In this document: positions 7,977 through 15,634 of the stretch, piece after piece
Layout of the letters: every line of letters starts with the position of its first letter
Numbering within the stretch: the first letter of the stretch is position 1
Assembly: GCA_937898525.1 (NCBI GenBank)
Contig: CALCBC010000072.1
Location: 1 to 23,898 of the forward strand
Direction of reading: 5' to 3'
Origin: an uncultured Sphingomonadales bacterium
GTDB taxonomy: Bacteria; Pseudomonadota; Alphaproteobacteria; Sphingomonadales; Sphingomonadaceae
DNA length: 23,898 bases
Program-made: the position numbers and the translations under genes
Notes under the pieces: generated by a model
The model's input: only the letters and a program-made list of their open reading frames with translations
Database searches by the model: none
Told to the model about the DNA's origin: nothing

Positions 7977-9902
7977 ATGTCCAGCATGGTTCGCGCTCCA
8001 CTTGTCGCCACCCTGCTGGCATCCGCCTTCCTCTTTCCCCCTTCCGCACTCGCGCAGTCGGCCGACGGGCGCGCCACCCTCGTCGCGCAACAGCCCTCTC
8101 AGCTCGGCCATGCCGTAAGCCGCTGGGAACAGCTGACCGCGAGCCCGAACTTCACGTTCGAGGACTACGCCGGGTTCCTGATGACCTATCCGGGCTTCCC
8201 GGACGAAAGCGTGCTGCGCGGCTATGCCGAGGCGCGCCTCGCCAACCAGTACGTCGCCGCCGACCGGCTGGTGGCGTTCTTCGACCGCTTCCCGCCGCAG
8301 ACCAACCCCGCGCGGGCGCAGTACGCGATCGCGCTGATGGCGATGCGGCCGGATCAGGCGCTCGAGGTCGCACGCGCGGCCTGGCGCGGCGGACAGATGA
8401 GCCCGACGGCAATGGCGACGCTGTTCGCGAGCTTCGGTGCGAGCTTCACTCCGGCCGATCACGACGCGCGGATGGATGCGCTGCTGTGGCAGCGCGATGC
8501 GCAGGCGGCGGCGGCGCAGATGGCTTATGTCTCTCCGGCGCGCGCGCCTGTCTTCACCGCGCGACTGGCGATTCTCCAGGGCGGCGACGGCGCGACCAGC
8601 GACCCGTCGGCGATGAGCGACCCGGGCTACCTGTGGAACCGCAGCCGCGAGCTGCGCACCGAGGGCCGGCTGCGCGAGGCCGACGCGCTGCTCGCCAACC
8701 GACCGCCGCTCGCCTCGAGACCGTTCAACCCGACCGCGTGGGTCGAGGAGCACCTCAACGTTGCCCGCACCGCGGACTCGCGCTCGGCGCACCGGATCGC
8801 GGCGCGGGCCGCCGAGGCCTTCGCCAGCGAGGCCGAAGTCGCCGAAGGCCCCTACAAGCTGCGCGACGACTACACCTCGCTGATGTGGCTCGGCGGCACG
8901 GCGGCGCTGTGGAACCTCGGCGACGGCAATGCGGCGGCGCCACTGTTCTACCGCTACGGCGCAGCGGCGAAGACGCCGCAGACCCGCTCGAAGGGCTTCT
9001 TCTGGGCCGGCCATGCCGCCCAACAAGCCGGCAACATGGCCGAGGCGAACCGCTACTACGAGATGGCCGCGGCCTACCCCGAATACTTCTACGGTCAGCT
9101 GGCGCTGGAGCGGCTCGGCCGCCCCATCCCGCTCGCCGCGGCCGTCACCGAGCAGCCGACGCCCGAACAGCGCGCGGCGTTCCTCGCCAATCCGCTGGTG
9201 CAGGCGATGTCGCTGTTCACCGGCAACAGCTATCGCTGGCAGACCAAGCGCAAATTCTACGTCGCGCTGGCGAGCCAGGCGCAGACGCCGGCCGAGATGC
9301 AACTCGTCGGCGAACTCGCCCAGCAGCTGGCTCTGCCCGAGCTCGCGGTGGTCGTCGGGCGGGTCGCCCCCGAGAAGGGCTTCACCGGATTCACCCAGGT
9401 CGGGTTCCCGACCGTTCCGACACCGCCCGAAGCCGACTGGACGATGGTCCACGCGATCGCCCGGCAGGAAAGCGAGTTCGACAACTGGCGCACGAGCCAT
9501 GCCGGCGCGACCGGGCTGATGCAGCTGATGCCCGGCACTGCACGCGAGCAGGCCGGCAAGCTCGGCGTCACCTACATGTCGGCCTCGCTCAACACCGATC
9601 CGCAATACAATATCCGCCTCGGCAACGGGTACTTCGTCCGGATGATGAACACCTACGGCAGCTATCCGCTTGCGGTGGCCGCCTACAATGCGGGGCCGGG
9701 CAACGTGAACAAGTGGCTGCGGGCCAACGGCGACCCGCGCACCGGGGCGATCAGCTGGATCGACTGGATCGAGCGGATCCCGATCTTCGAGACCAAGAAC
9801 TACGTCGCCCGGGTGCTCGAGAACGCGGTGGTCTACGAGGCGTTGCACCCCGACCGCGCGACTCTCGGCCGTCCGCGCAAGGTGAGCGAATTCCTTCGCT
9901 GA
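7977..9902 (+). CDS. Soluble lytic murein transglycosylase (Slt family)
   Basis: The protein has 641 residues, including a signal peptide with likely cleavage after Ala26 (SALA|Q). A long alpha-superhelical region (about 40-460) is typical of Slt70-like enzymes and precedes the C-terminal SLT domain. The catalytic acid is Glu498 in ARQES, followed by GLMQ (513-516) and YNAGPG (570-575). The enzyme cleaves the MurNAc-GlcNAc bond in peptidoglycan to leave 1,6-anhydro ends, in the periplasm. An aaggag (7959-7964) lies 12 nt before the ATG, slightly far; an ATG three codons in is an alternative. The gene is followed by palindromic repeat copy B. Confidence 0.95.
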   Translation: MSSMVRAPLVATLLASAFLFPPSALAQSADGRATLVAQQPSQLGHAVSRWEQLTASPNFTFEDYAGFLMTYPGFPDESVLRGYAEARLANQYVAADRLVAFFDRFPPQTNPARAQYAIALMAMRPDQALEVARAAWRGGQMSPTAMATLFASFGASFTPADHDARMDALLWQRDAQAAAAQMAYVSPARAPVFTARLAILQGGDGATSDPSAMSDPGYLWNRSRELRTEGRLREADALLANRPPLASRPFNPTAWVEEHLNVARTADSRSAHRIAARAAEAFASEAEVAEGPYKLRDDYTSLMWLGGTAALWNLGDGNAAAPLFYRYGAAAKTPQTRSKGFFWAGHAAQQAGNMAEANRYYEMAAAYPEYFYGQLALERLGRPIPLAAAVTEQPTPEQRAAFLANPLVQAMSLFTGNSYRWQTKRKFYVALASQAQTPAEMQLVGELAQQLALPELAVVVGRVAPEKGFTGFTQVGFPTVPTPPEADWTMVHAIARQESEFDNWRTSHAGATGLMQLMPGTAREQAGKLGVTYMSASLNTDPQYNIRLGNGYFVRMMNTYGSYPLAVAAYNAGPGNVNKWLRANGDPRTGAISWIDWIERIPIFETKNYVARVLENAVVYEALHPDRATLGRPRKVSEFLR

Positions 9903-9921
9903 CGCAGCCCTGAAGGACGGC

Positions 9922-10040
9922 CGTCATCCCGGCGAAAGCCGGGACTTCGTGAGACCGGCGCCGAGCGAAGCTGCCCCGCATTCGAGGGGCGCCGGGCCAT
10001 CGGCATGCGGTCCCGGCTTTCGCTGGGATGACGGGTCTGG
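9922..10040. repeat. Dispersed palindromic repeat, copy B
   Basis: Outer arms tcccggcgaaagccggga and tcccggctttcgctggga pair almost perfectly. An inner hairpin-like segment (cccc/gggg around 9973-9988) sits in the middle. The ends match copy A at 6905-6993. It fills most of the space between the lytic transglycosylase and greB, and its right end runs into the probable greB promoter, so it could influence greB expression as well as stop transcription of the gene before it. Confidence 0.85.
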
Positions 10041-10052
10041 TTTAATTCTTCC

Positions 10053-10544
10053 ATGAACGAGCGTGAGAACCCGATCACTCCGGCCGGCTTCGCCGCGCTG
10101 AGGGCGCGCTACGATCACCTGCTGGGGTTCGAGCGGCCCGAGATCGTCGCGATCGTCTCGTGGGCGGCGGGTAACGGCGACCGCAGCGAGAACGGCGACT
10201 ACCTCTACGGCCGCAAGCGGATGCGCGAGATCGACCGCGAGCTCGCCCATCTCGCCCGGCGGATGAAGGCGGCCAAGGTCGTCGATCCGACGCAGGCGCC
10301 CGACCGGACCCGCGTCTGGTTCGGGGCCACGGTGACCATCGCCGACGAAGACGACAACGAGCGGATCGTCACGCTCGTCGGCGACGACGAACAGGACCCT
10401 TCGGCCGGCCGGATCGGCTGGAGCGCCCCGATCGCCCGGGCGCTGCGCGGCGCCGCGGTCGGCGACGTCAGGACCGTGCGCCTGCCCGCCGGCGAGAAGG
10501 AATGGGAAGTGCTGGCGATCGAGTACCCGGAAGCGCCCCGCTGA
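10053..10544 (+). CDS. greB: Transcription elongation factor GreB
   Basis: This 163-residue protein has the Gre two-domain layout: an N-terminal antiparallel coiled coil and a C-terminal FKBP-like domain. The coiled-coil tip GNGDRSENGDY has acidic residues Asp43 and Glu46, which enter the RNA polymerase secondary channel and stimulate transcript cleavage in backtracked complexes. RKRMREIDRELAHLARR is the second helix of the coiled coil; basic residues there favour GreB over GreA. No Shine-Dalgarno sequence precedes the ATG; tttaat lies 6 nt upstream and could be a -10 box, making this another short-leader candidate. It overlaps the following small ORF by one base (TGATG). Confidence 0.92.
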   Translation: MNERENPITPAGFAALRARYDHLLGFERPEIVAIVSWAAGNGDRSENGDYLYGRKRMREIDRELAHLARRMKAAKVVDPTQAPDRTRVWFGATVTIADEDDNERIVTLVGDDEQDPSAGRIGWSAPIARALRGAAVGDVRTVRLPAGEKEWEVLAIEYPEAPR

Positions 10545-10747
10545 TGCGCACGACCTACACGGACGCGACCGTGCGGCTCTACTTCCTCGACGTGGAGACC
10601 GAAGGCGGCGCGGCGGAGACGCTGTTCTACGGCACGCTCGCCGAAGCGCTCGAGATCGCCGCCGCGCAACCGGAAGCGGTGCAGGAAGGCCTCTATCTTG
10701 CGACGGACAACGACGTGGTCGCCTACCTCGACCTGATTGACGGGTAG
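10544..10747 (+). CDS. Small conserved-looking hypothetical protein coupled to greB
   Basis: The 67-residue acidic protein (MRTTYTDATVRLYFLDVETE start, ...VVAYLDLIDG end) is cytoplasmic and has no recognised motif. The pattern of alternating hydrophobic strands and a helix (LAEALEIAAAQ) suggests a small alpha/beta fold. Its ATG shares the final base of the greB stop (TGATG), so translation is probably coupled and it is likely co-transcribed with greB. An earlier in-frame start at 10502 lies wholly inside greB and is less likely. The function is unknown. Confidence 0.7.
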   Translation: MRTTYTDATVRLYFLDVETEGGAAETLFYGTLAEALEIAAAQPEAVQEGLYLATDNDVVAYLDLIDG

Positions 10748-10813
10748 CGCCGCCGTTTGGCCCTCACTTGGGATGAGGAAGGGACCGTGCCGGAAGAATC
10801 CAGCAAAACGGAC

Positions 10814-10832
10814 TCGCTCGCGAGGCGAGCGA
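10814..10832 (+). terminator. Compact stem-loop between small ORF and exported-protein gene
   Basis: A perfect 8-bp stem tcgctcgc/gcgagcga with a gag loop lies between 10747 and the next ATG. There is no strong T-tract after it (tctctagg), so it is either a weak terminator or a structure in the leader of the downstream gene. Confidence 0.4.
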
Positions 10833-10855
10833 TCTCTAGGAAGGCGCCGACGCCG

Positions 10856-11353
10856 ATGAAGCGACTGGCCGCCCCTCTTGCACTCCTGCTGTTCGCCTCC
10901 CCGCTCGCCGCGCGGGACAGCCTCGGCGTGTTCGGGCAATGGGGCGCGTTCCGCGATCCCGAAGTCCCGCGCTGCTATGCCATCGCCGCAGCCGAGCCCG
11001 AGGGCCGGAACGCGCGACCGCGGGAGCGGGAACCGTTCGCCAGCGTCGCAACCTGGCCGGCGCGCGGTGTCCGTGGGCAGCTCCACCTGCGCCTCTCGCA
11101 CAGCCTGCCGGTTTCGCCGCGCGTGTCGCTTTCGGTGGGCGACCAGCGCTTCGACCTGACCGCGGGCGGTTCAGACGCCTGGGCCGCAGACGCGCGGATG
11201 GATGCGGCGATCGTCGCGGCGATGCGCTCGGCGCGGACGATGAGCGTCTCCGCCACTGACCGCGCCGGGCGCCGCTTTACCGATCGCTACAGCCTCGAAG
11301 GCGCCGCGACCGCGATGGACGCGGCGACCGTCGGCTGCGCGAGGCTGAGGTAG
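10856..11353 (+). CDS. Exported small protein, possibly IalB-like
   Basis: This is a 165-residue protein. The signal peptide MKRLAAPLALLLFASPLAA is cleaved about residue 19, giving a secreted periplasmic protein. The mature part starts DSLGVFGQWGAFRD...RCYAI and ends with a FTDRYSLEG...CARLR pattern; the two Cys residues and overall length recall the invasion-associated locus B (IalB) fold, but the match is weak by eye. The ATG at 10856 follows aggaagg and starts exactly at the signal peptide; the open frame reaches back to 10757 without a usable ATG. A terminator-like repeat follows the stop. Confidence 0.65.
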   Translation: MKRLAAPLALLLFASPLAARDSLGVFGQWGAFRDPEVPRCYAIAAAEPEGRNARPREREPFASVATWPARGVRGQLHLRLSHSLPVSPRVSLSVGDQRFDLTAGGSDAWAADARMDAAIVAAMRSARTMSVSATDRAGRRFTDRYSLEGAATAMDAATVGCARLR

Positions 11354-11360
11354 GAAGGGC

Positions 11361-11393
11361 CCTCTCCCCTTCAGGGGAAAGGGTTGGGAGAGG
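11361..11393. repeat. Palindromic intergenic element between convergent genes
   Basis: Arms cctctccc and gggagagg enclose an inner cccct-tc-agggg hairpin, immediately after the stop of the exported-protein gene. Very similar ctctcccc...ggggagag elements are common at gene ends in many proteobacteria. It may terminate transcription from the plus strand. The remaining 50 bp up to the outer-membrane protein stop show nothing else. Confidence 0.6.
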
Positions 11394-11449
11394 AGAAGAC
11401 GAAAAGCCGCCAGCCTCTCCCGCCACCTCCTGACCGGAGGGAAGCTTGA

Positions 11450-12118
11450 TCAGAACCGCCAGCCCACGCCCGCCATGACCTGGTGCCGGTCAAGGTCGAC
11501 GTCGAACGGATCGGTGTCGGGAATCCCCTCCGGCTCGAAGTCGACTTCGGCCTTCGAGTAGTTCGAGTAGCGGTACTCGAGCTTGGCGAAGGCGTTCGAG
11601 CCGACCTTCTGCTCGACGCCCGCGCCCACCCGCCAGCCGTCGGTGTCGATGTTCCGCCGGTCCTCGACCTCGCCGCCGGTACCGATGAAGTTGTAGCGCG
11701 CGTTGGTGTAACCGCCCTTGGCGTAGAGCAGCGTGCTCGGTGTGGCCTTGAAGCCGGCTCGCGCGCCGACATAGATGTCGCGCCCGGCCTCGACGCGGCC
11801 GAGCCCGAAGTTCTCGGGGTCCCCGTCGCGCGAGCGGGCATCCGCGGTCGATTCGGTCAGCTCGGCCTCGGCGCCGACCACCATCGTGCCGAGGTCGATG
11901 TCGTAGCCCGCAGCGCCGCCCCAGACCACGCCTTCGGCGGACTCGTCGTTGTCCTCGTTGACGTCGTCGTCGATCGTGCTGCCGGCCTTGTTCTGGTCGT
12001 AGCCCCCGACACCGGCGACCCACGGGCCCTGGAACGCCCGATCGTCCTGCGCCTGGGCCGGAACGGCCAGGGCCACGGCCGAGCCGGCGGCCAGCAGGAG
12101 TGCGATACCCTTTGTCAT
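11450..12118 (-). CDS. Outer-membrane beta-barrel protein (opacity/OmpA-barrel type)
   Basis: This 222-residue protein has a signal peptide cut after Ala23 (PAQA|Q). The mature chain shows alternating strands with aromatic girdles (GPWVAGVGGYDQ, GAAGYDIDLG, VGARAGFKAT, LLYAKGGYTNARYNF, FAKLEYRYSNYSK, HQVMAGVGWRF) and ends in Phe, the usual signal for outer-membrane insertion. About eight strands fit the small porin-like / Omp25/31-type barrel with acidic loops (DDDVNEDNDES). The role is probably structural or adhesive; no ligand can be read. ATG 12118 is preferred over 12130 because ggag lies 6 nt upstream. A strong hairpin sits in the 5' leader (12142-12162). Confidence 0.88.
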   Translation of the reverse strand: MTKGIALLLAAGSAVALAVPAQAQDDRAFQGPWVAGVGGYDQNKAGSTIDDDVNEDNDESAEGVVWGGAAGYDIDLGTMVVGAEAELTESTADARSRDGDPENFGLGRVEAGRDIYVGARAGFKATPSTLLYAKGGYTNARYNFIGTGGEVEDRRNIDTDGWRVGAGVEQKVGSNAFAKLEYRYSNYSKAEVDFEPEGIPDTDPFDVDLDRHQVMAGVGWRF

Positions 12119-12141
12119 TGTAAGCTCCATTTCAACTCAGA

Positions 12142-12162
12142 TCCGCGGTGACGCACCGCGGA
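12142..12162 (-). promoter_or_regulatory. Perfect 9-bp hairpin in leader of outer-membrane protein gene
   Basis: The arms tccgcggtg and caccgcgga are exact reverse complements separated by 3 nt. The element lies about 12 nt upstream of the ribosome binding site of the minus-strand barrel gene. In RNA it would be a very stable stem and could protect the 5' end or modulate translation; as DNA it could be an operator. Which applies cannot be told from sequence. Confidence 0.55.
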
Positions 12163-12356
12163 CCGAGGAAATGAGCTGGCACGACGTGAGTTTCATGAAC
12201 CTAAGACAACGAAATTATTGATGTTTTTCGGCAACACGCTGGTCGATGAGCCGGGTTTCACGGTCGATGAAACGACGCGCCTGATGCTCCGACGAGCAAC
12301 AACGAGAACCGCGATACACGCGCCGGCGATATCCGATCACAGTTCGTCGGCGATCT

Positions 12357-12385
12357 TTGCCCTTCGGCTCGGCCCGCCCTATATG
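12357..12385 (+). promoter_or_regulatory. Predicted rlmN promoter, apparently leaderless
   Basis: TTGCCC, 17 nt, TATATG, then 8 nt to the rlmN ATG. With a start point 7-9 nt past the -10 box, the transcript would begin at or within a base or two of the ATG. No Shine-Dalgarno sequence exists in the 8-nt gap, consistent with leaderless initiation. Confidence 0.55.
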
Positions 12386-12393
12386 CGCCACCG

Positions 12394-13638
12394 ATGGCCG
12401 ACACTGCCCTGATGCCGATCCCCGGACACGTCGATCCGGTTCCCGTCGCGCGCGACGTCACTCCGCGCGCCGATGGCCGCGTCGACCTGGTCGGGCTACC
12501 CCGCGCGCGAATCGCCGAACTGCTCGAGGCAGCGGGGCTCGATGCGAAGCAGGCGCGGCTGCGCGCCAAGCAGATCTTCCACTGGCTCTACCACCGCGGC
12601 GTGACCGAGTTCGAGGCGATGACCGACATTGCCAAGACCATGCGTCCCTGGCTCGCCGAACGCTTCGTGATCGGCCGGCCGGAGGTGGTCGAGGCGCAAC
12701 ACTCGTCCGACGGCACCCGCAAGTGGCTGTTGCGCACCGCTGACGGCCACGACTTCGAGATGGTGTTCATTCCCGACGCCGACCGCGGCACGCTGTGCGT
12801 CTCGAGCCAGGTCGGTTGCACGCTCAACTGTCGCTTCTGCCACACCGGCACGATGCGCCTCGTGCGCAACCTGACGCCGGGTGAAATCGTCGGCCAGGTC
12901 ATGCTCGCGCGCGACGCACTCGGCGAGTGGCCGAAGGGTCGGATGGATATGCCCGACGAGGAGAGCGCGGCCGAGTACACCGCCGACGGCCGCCTGCTGA
13001 CCAACATCGTCATGATGGGCATGGGCGAGCCGCTGTACAATTTCGAGAACGTGCGCGACGCACTCAGGATCGTCATGGACGGCGACGGTCTCGCGCTGTC
13101 GAAGCGGCGCATTACCCTGTCGACCAGCGGCGTGGTGCCGATGATGGCGCGCTGCGGCGAGGAGATCGGCACCAATCTCGCGGTCTCGCTTCACGCAGTG
13201 AGCAAGGAAGTGCGCGACGAGATCGTCCCGCTCAACCGCAAGTACGGTATCGAGGAGCTCCTCGAGGCCTGCGCCGCTTACCCCGGCGCCTCGAACGCGC
13301 GGCGCATCACGTTCGAATACGTGATGCTCAAGGACAAGAACGACAGCGACGAGGACGCACGCGAGCTGGTCCGTCTGATCCGCAAGTACAAGCTGCCGGC
13401 CAAGGTCAACCTGATCCCCTTCAACCCGTGGCCCGGCGCGCCCTACGAGTGCTCGACGCCCGAGCGGATCCGGCGCTTTTCCGAGATCGTGTTCGAGGCC
13501 GGCATCTCGGCCCCTGTGCGGACCCCGCGCGGGCGCGACATCGACGCGGCCTGCGGCCAGCTAAAGACCGCGGCCGAGAAGAAGAGCCGCGCCGAGCTCG
13601 ACCGGCTGGCGGCCGAAAAGCAGGCCGCGCTCGGGTGA
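12394..13638 (+). CDS. rlmN: Dual-specificity rRNA/tRNA C2-adenosine methyltransferase RlmN
   Basis: The protein has 414 residues. The radical-SAM cluster motif CTLNCRFC places the iron-sulfur ligands at Cys142, Cys146 and Cys149. The two further cysteines used by the RlmN methyl-transfer mechanism correspond to Cys135 and Cys387. GMGEPLYN and the SLHA segment are typical. RlmN methylates A2503 of 23S rRNA and A37 of some tRNAs, affecting fidelity at the peptidyl-transferase centre. It is longer than the E. coli enzyme because of an N-terminal extension of about 25 residues and a charged C-terminal tail. The stop overlaps the GTG start of the next gene (GTGA), implying coupling. Confidence 0.97.
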   Translation: MADTALMPIPGHVDPVPVARDVTPRADGRVDLVGLPRARIAELLEAAGLDAKQARLRAKQIFHWLYHRGVTEFEAMTDIAKTMRPWLAERFVIGRPEVVEAQHSSDGTRKWLLRTADGHDFEMVFIPDADRGTLCVSSQVGCTLNCRFCHTGTMRLVRNLTPGEIVGQVMLARDALGEWPKGRMDMPDEESAAEYTADGRLLTNIVMMGMGEPLYNFENVRDALRIVMDGDGLALSKRRITLSTSGVVPMMARCGEEIGTNLAVSLHAVSKEVRDEIVPLNRKYGIEELLEACAAYPGASNARRITFEYVMLKDKNDSDEDARELVRLIRKYKLPAKVNLIPFNPWPGAPYECSTPERIRRFSEIVFEAGISAPVRTPRGRDIDAACGQLKTAAEKKSRAELDRLAAEKQAALG

Positions 13639-14627
13639 GTTTCACCTGGTGGACGTACCGGCGCCGGTTCACCGCCGGCCGGCACAGCGTCACCGTCGTC
13701 ACGCGCGCGCGCTCCGACGAGCTCGTCTCCGAGCTGTCGATCGACGGCGTGCCGTTCGCGTGGGACCGTACCCCGGCCTTCGGGCCCGAGGCCGTCCGCA
13801 ATCATCGGCTTGCCGCCAGGCTTCCCGACGGCTCGCAGCTCGAAGTCGAGGCGGGCTACGTCAGCAGCTGGTCGATCGGCATTGCCGCCCGGCTCGACGG
13901 CGAGCTGATCCACGAAAGCCACCCCGGACGGACCATCGCCTATCCGGACAAGTACCGCGAGACCGTTTCGGCCATCGAGGCGGCGACGCTGGGCGAGGCG
14001 ATGCGCAAGAGCATGGCGGGAGGCAGCGACGAGCTCAGGGCCAAGGGCTACGATCCGGGCCAGCTGGCGCGCAACAAGGTGCCGATCGTGGTCGACTTGG
14101 CGCTCGGCCTGCTGTTCTTCGTCGTCGCCAAGCTGACGGATCTCAGCACCGCCGCGCTCGTCGGGGCGGGCGCGGGCATCGCGCTCGTCGTCGCCCAGCG
14201 TTTCGTCAGGGTCGACCTGACCGGCGGACTCGCACTGTTCGGCGTCGTGCTGCTGCTGATCTCGGCCGGATTGGCGATCGCCTTCCAGGACGACATGGCG
14301 GTGAAGATGCGCGGGACGATCGTCGGCACGATCAGCGCCGTGCTGTTCCTCGGCGACGGGCTGCTCGGCGGCAACCGGCTCGGCAAGGCGCTGACGCGCT
14401 ACCTGCCGTACAACGACGTCGATCCCGGCCGCCTCGCGCTGGGCATGGGCGTGCTCGGGCTGGTCATGGCCGGGCTCAACTATGCCGTCGCCCGCCTCGC
14501 CAGCACCGACGTGTGGCTGTTCTACACGACCTTCGTCGACTTCTTCCTGATCATGGTCCTGATCTTCGCGGTGTTCGCTTTCGCGCGGGGGAAACTGTTC
14601 CCGCCGCGCGGCACCGGCGGCGCCTGA
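13635..14627 (+). CDS. YciB/septation-protein-A-like membrane protein with soluble N-terminal domain
   Basis: The protein has 330 residues from a GTG start that overlaps the rlmN stop by 4 bases. Residues 1 to about 110 are soluble and strand-rich (WWTYRRRFTAGRHSVTVV, LSIDGVPFAWD, VEAGYVSSWSIGIAARLDG). After a helical linker, about six membrane segments run from 154 to 322. VPIVVDLALGLLFFVVAK and the repeat of two similar three-helix halves resemble YciB/IspZ (septation protein A), an inner-membrane protein affecting cell envelope and division, normally about 180 residues without the N-terminal domain. The longer open frame that reaches back to 12927 is only the shadow of rlmN. Assignment to YciB is by pattern, not certain. 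Its stop abuts that of the convergent protease gene with no base between. Confidence 0.7.
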   Translation: MSFTWWTYRRRFTAGRHSVTVVTRARSDELVSELSIDGVPFAWDRTPAFGPEAVRNHRLAARLPDGSQLEVEAGYVSSWSIGIAARLDGELIHESHPGRTIAYPDKYRETVSAIEAATLGEAMRKSMAGGSDELRAKGYDPGQLARNKVPIVVDLALGLLFFVVAKLTDLSTAALVGAGAGIALVVAQRFVRVDLTGGLALFGVVLLLISAGLAIAFQDDMAVKMRGTIVGTISAVLFLGDGLLGGNRLGKALTRYLPYNDVDPGRLALGMGVLGLVMAGLNYAVARLASTDVWLFYTTFVDFFLIMVLIFAVFAFARGKLFPPRGTGGA

Positions 14628-15503
14628 TCAGCGGCAGCGCGGTGGCGCTCCCGAGCGCTCGACGACCACGAGGTCCGACTTCGTGTCGATGGTGATGCTG
14701 AGCCCGGCCATCGCCTTCGAACCGAGGTTGCCGCCCGGGCGCGGGCTCGGCCAGCCGATCGCGTTGAGCGACAGCGGCGTACCGCCGAGCATGGCCGAGA
14801 TCGTCAACGGCGCCTCCATGATCGGAGAGTCGCCGAACGTCGTGCGCGCTGCCCCGCGCTGGACCGGCTCGCCGCCGAGCGGCAGGCCTTTCGCCTTGTC
14901 CTCGTCGAGGAACAGGCCCCCGGCCCCGTTGCCGCTGTCGAAATGAACCTCGAAGCGCTGTCCGGCGATCTCGACCGGCACGATCGGAATACCGCGATCG
15001 AACTTGACCGGCACGCCTTCCGACAGGCCAGGCCCGCCGAACCGCGCACGGGCGTTGCCGTAGTCGAGCGTCAGCGGCACGAGCTCGAGCAGCTCGTTGC
15101 CGAGGATGCCGTCCCATTCGGACTGCGGACCGCGCACATCCGACATTGCAACGAGATCGATGTTCTTGAAGCTGATGTCGCCGACCGAGACCTCCGCGGC
15201 GCCGAACACCGGGCGTGTGGCGACGGCGCCTCCCGGAGCGGGCGCGCCTACCTCGCCGACCTTCGGCAGGCCCAGCTGTTCGGCCAGCGCCATGCTGATC
15301 CGTCCGTGTCCCTGCGCGCCTGTGTCGATCGCAAAGCGGTACGGGCCCTTGCCGCCGATCGTCACCTCGACCACCGGGATTGCCGCCGGCAGGAGCGGAA
15401 CCGAGGCGCATTCCCCGGCTACGGTCAGCCGCGCAATGTCCTGCGCCACGCCTGGACCGGCCAGCACGAGCGCCGCCCCGGCAAGTATCCAACTGACCCG
15501 CAT
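14628..15503 (-). CDS. Exported retropepsin-like aspartyl protease
   Basis: This 291-residue protein has a signal peptide with likely cleavage after Ala20 (GVA|QD). Two aspartyl-protease half-sites are present: DTGA at Asp60-Gly62 and DSGN at Asp189-Gly191, so the protein looks like a single-chain, two-lobe enzyme of the clan AA kind rather than a homodimer. WDGILGNELLE is the conserved flap/structural segment. It is probably periplasmic; the substrate is unknown. The ATG at 15503 follows ggaag and begins at the signal peptide, so the in-frame ATG at 15578 is rejected. The gene converges on the YciB-like gene and diverges from cfa across 131 bp. Confidence 0.85.
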   Translation of the reverse strand: MRVSWILAGAALVLAGPGVAQDIARLTVAGECASVPLLPAAIPVVEVTIGGKGPYRFAIDTGAQGHGRISMALAEQLGLPKVGEVGAPAPGGAVATRPVFGAAEVSVGDISFKNIDLVAMSDVRGPQSEWDGILGNELLELVPLTLDYGNARARFGGPGLSEGVPVKFDRGIPIVPVEIAGQRFEVHFDSGNGAGGLFLDEDKAKGLPLGGEPVQRGAARTTFGDSPIMEAPLTISAMLGGTPLSLNAIGWPSPRPGGNLGSKAMAGLSITIDTKSDLVVVERSGAPPRCR

Positions 15504-15620
15504 GATTCTTCCTTCCGTCCCGGCCGCGGCTCGCATCGGCCCACTGAATTGTCGATGAACTGGGCCGCCGCGCGGCAAGTGACGCCGACAATTCGCCCCG
15601 TTGCGATTCGATCTCTTCCG

Positions 15621-15626
15621 TATATC
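15621..15626 (+). promoter_or_regulatory. Predicted -10 box of cfa with 8-nt gap to ATG
   Basis: TATATC lies 8 nt before the cfa ATG, the same geometry as TATATG before rlmN. No good -35 is found at 17 nt; ttgcga occurs 14 nt upstream, which is too close for a standard promoter. The gap contains no Shine-Dalgarno sequence, so a leaderless mRNA is likely if this box is used. Confidence 0.4.
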
Positions 15627-15634
15627 TTCGCCCG

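Noticed and set aside
7947..9848. Minus-strand 633-codon open frame opposite the lytic transglycosylase.
   Set aside because: It is antisense to a gene with all catalytic motifs. High-GC codon usage keeps such frames open.
10053..10544. GreA rather than GreB.
   Set aside because: The basic patch after the coiled-coil tip and the overall pattern fit GreB better, so GreA was not used as the name.
14621..14634. Abutting stop codons (tga|tca) of the convergent YciB-like and protease genes as a special signal.
   Set aside because: Direct abutment leaves no room for a terminator but occurs by chance in compact genomes; no extra structure was seen.
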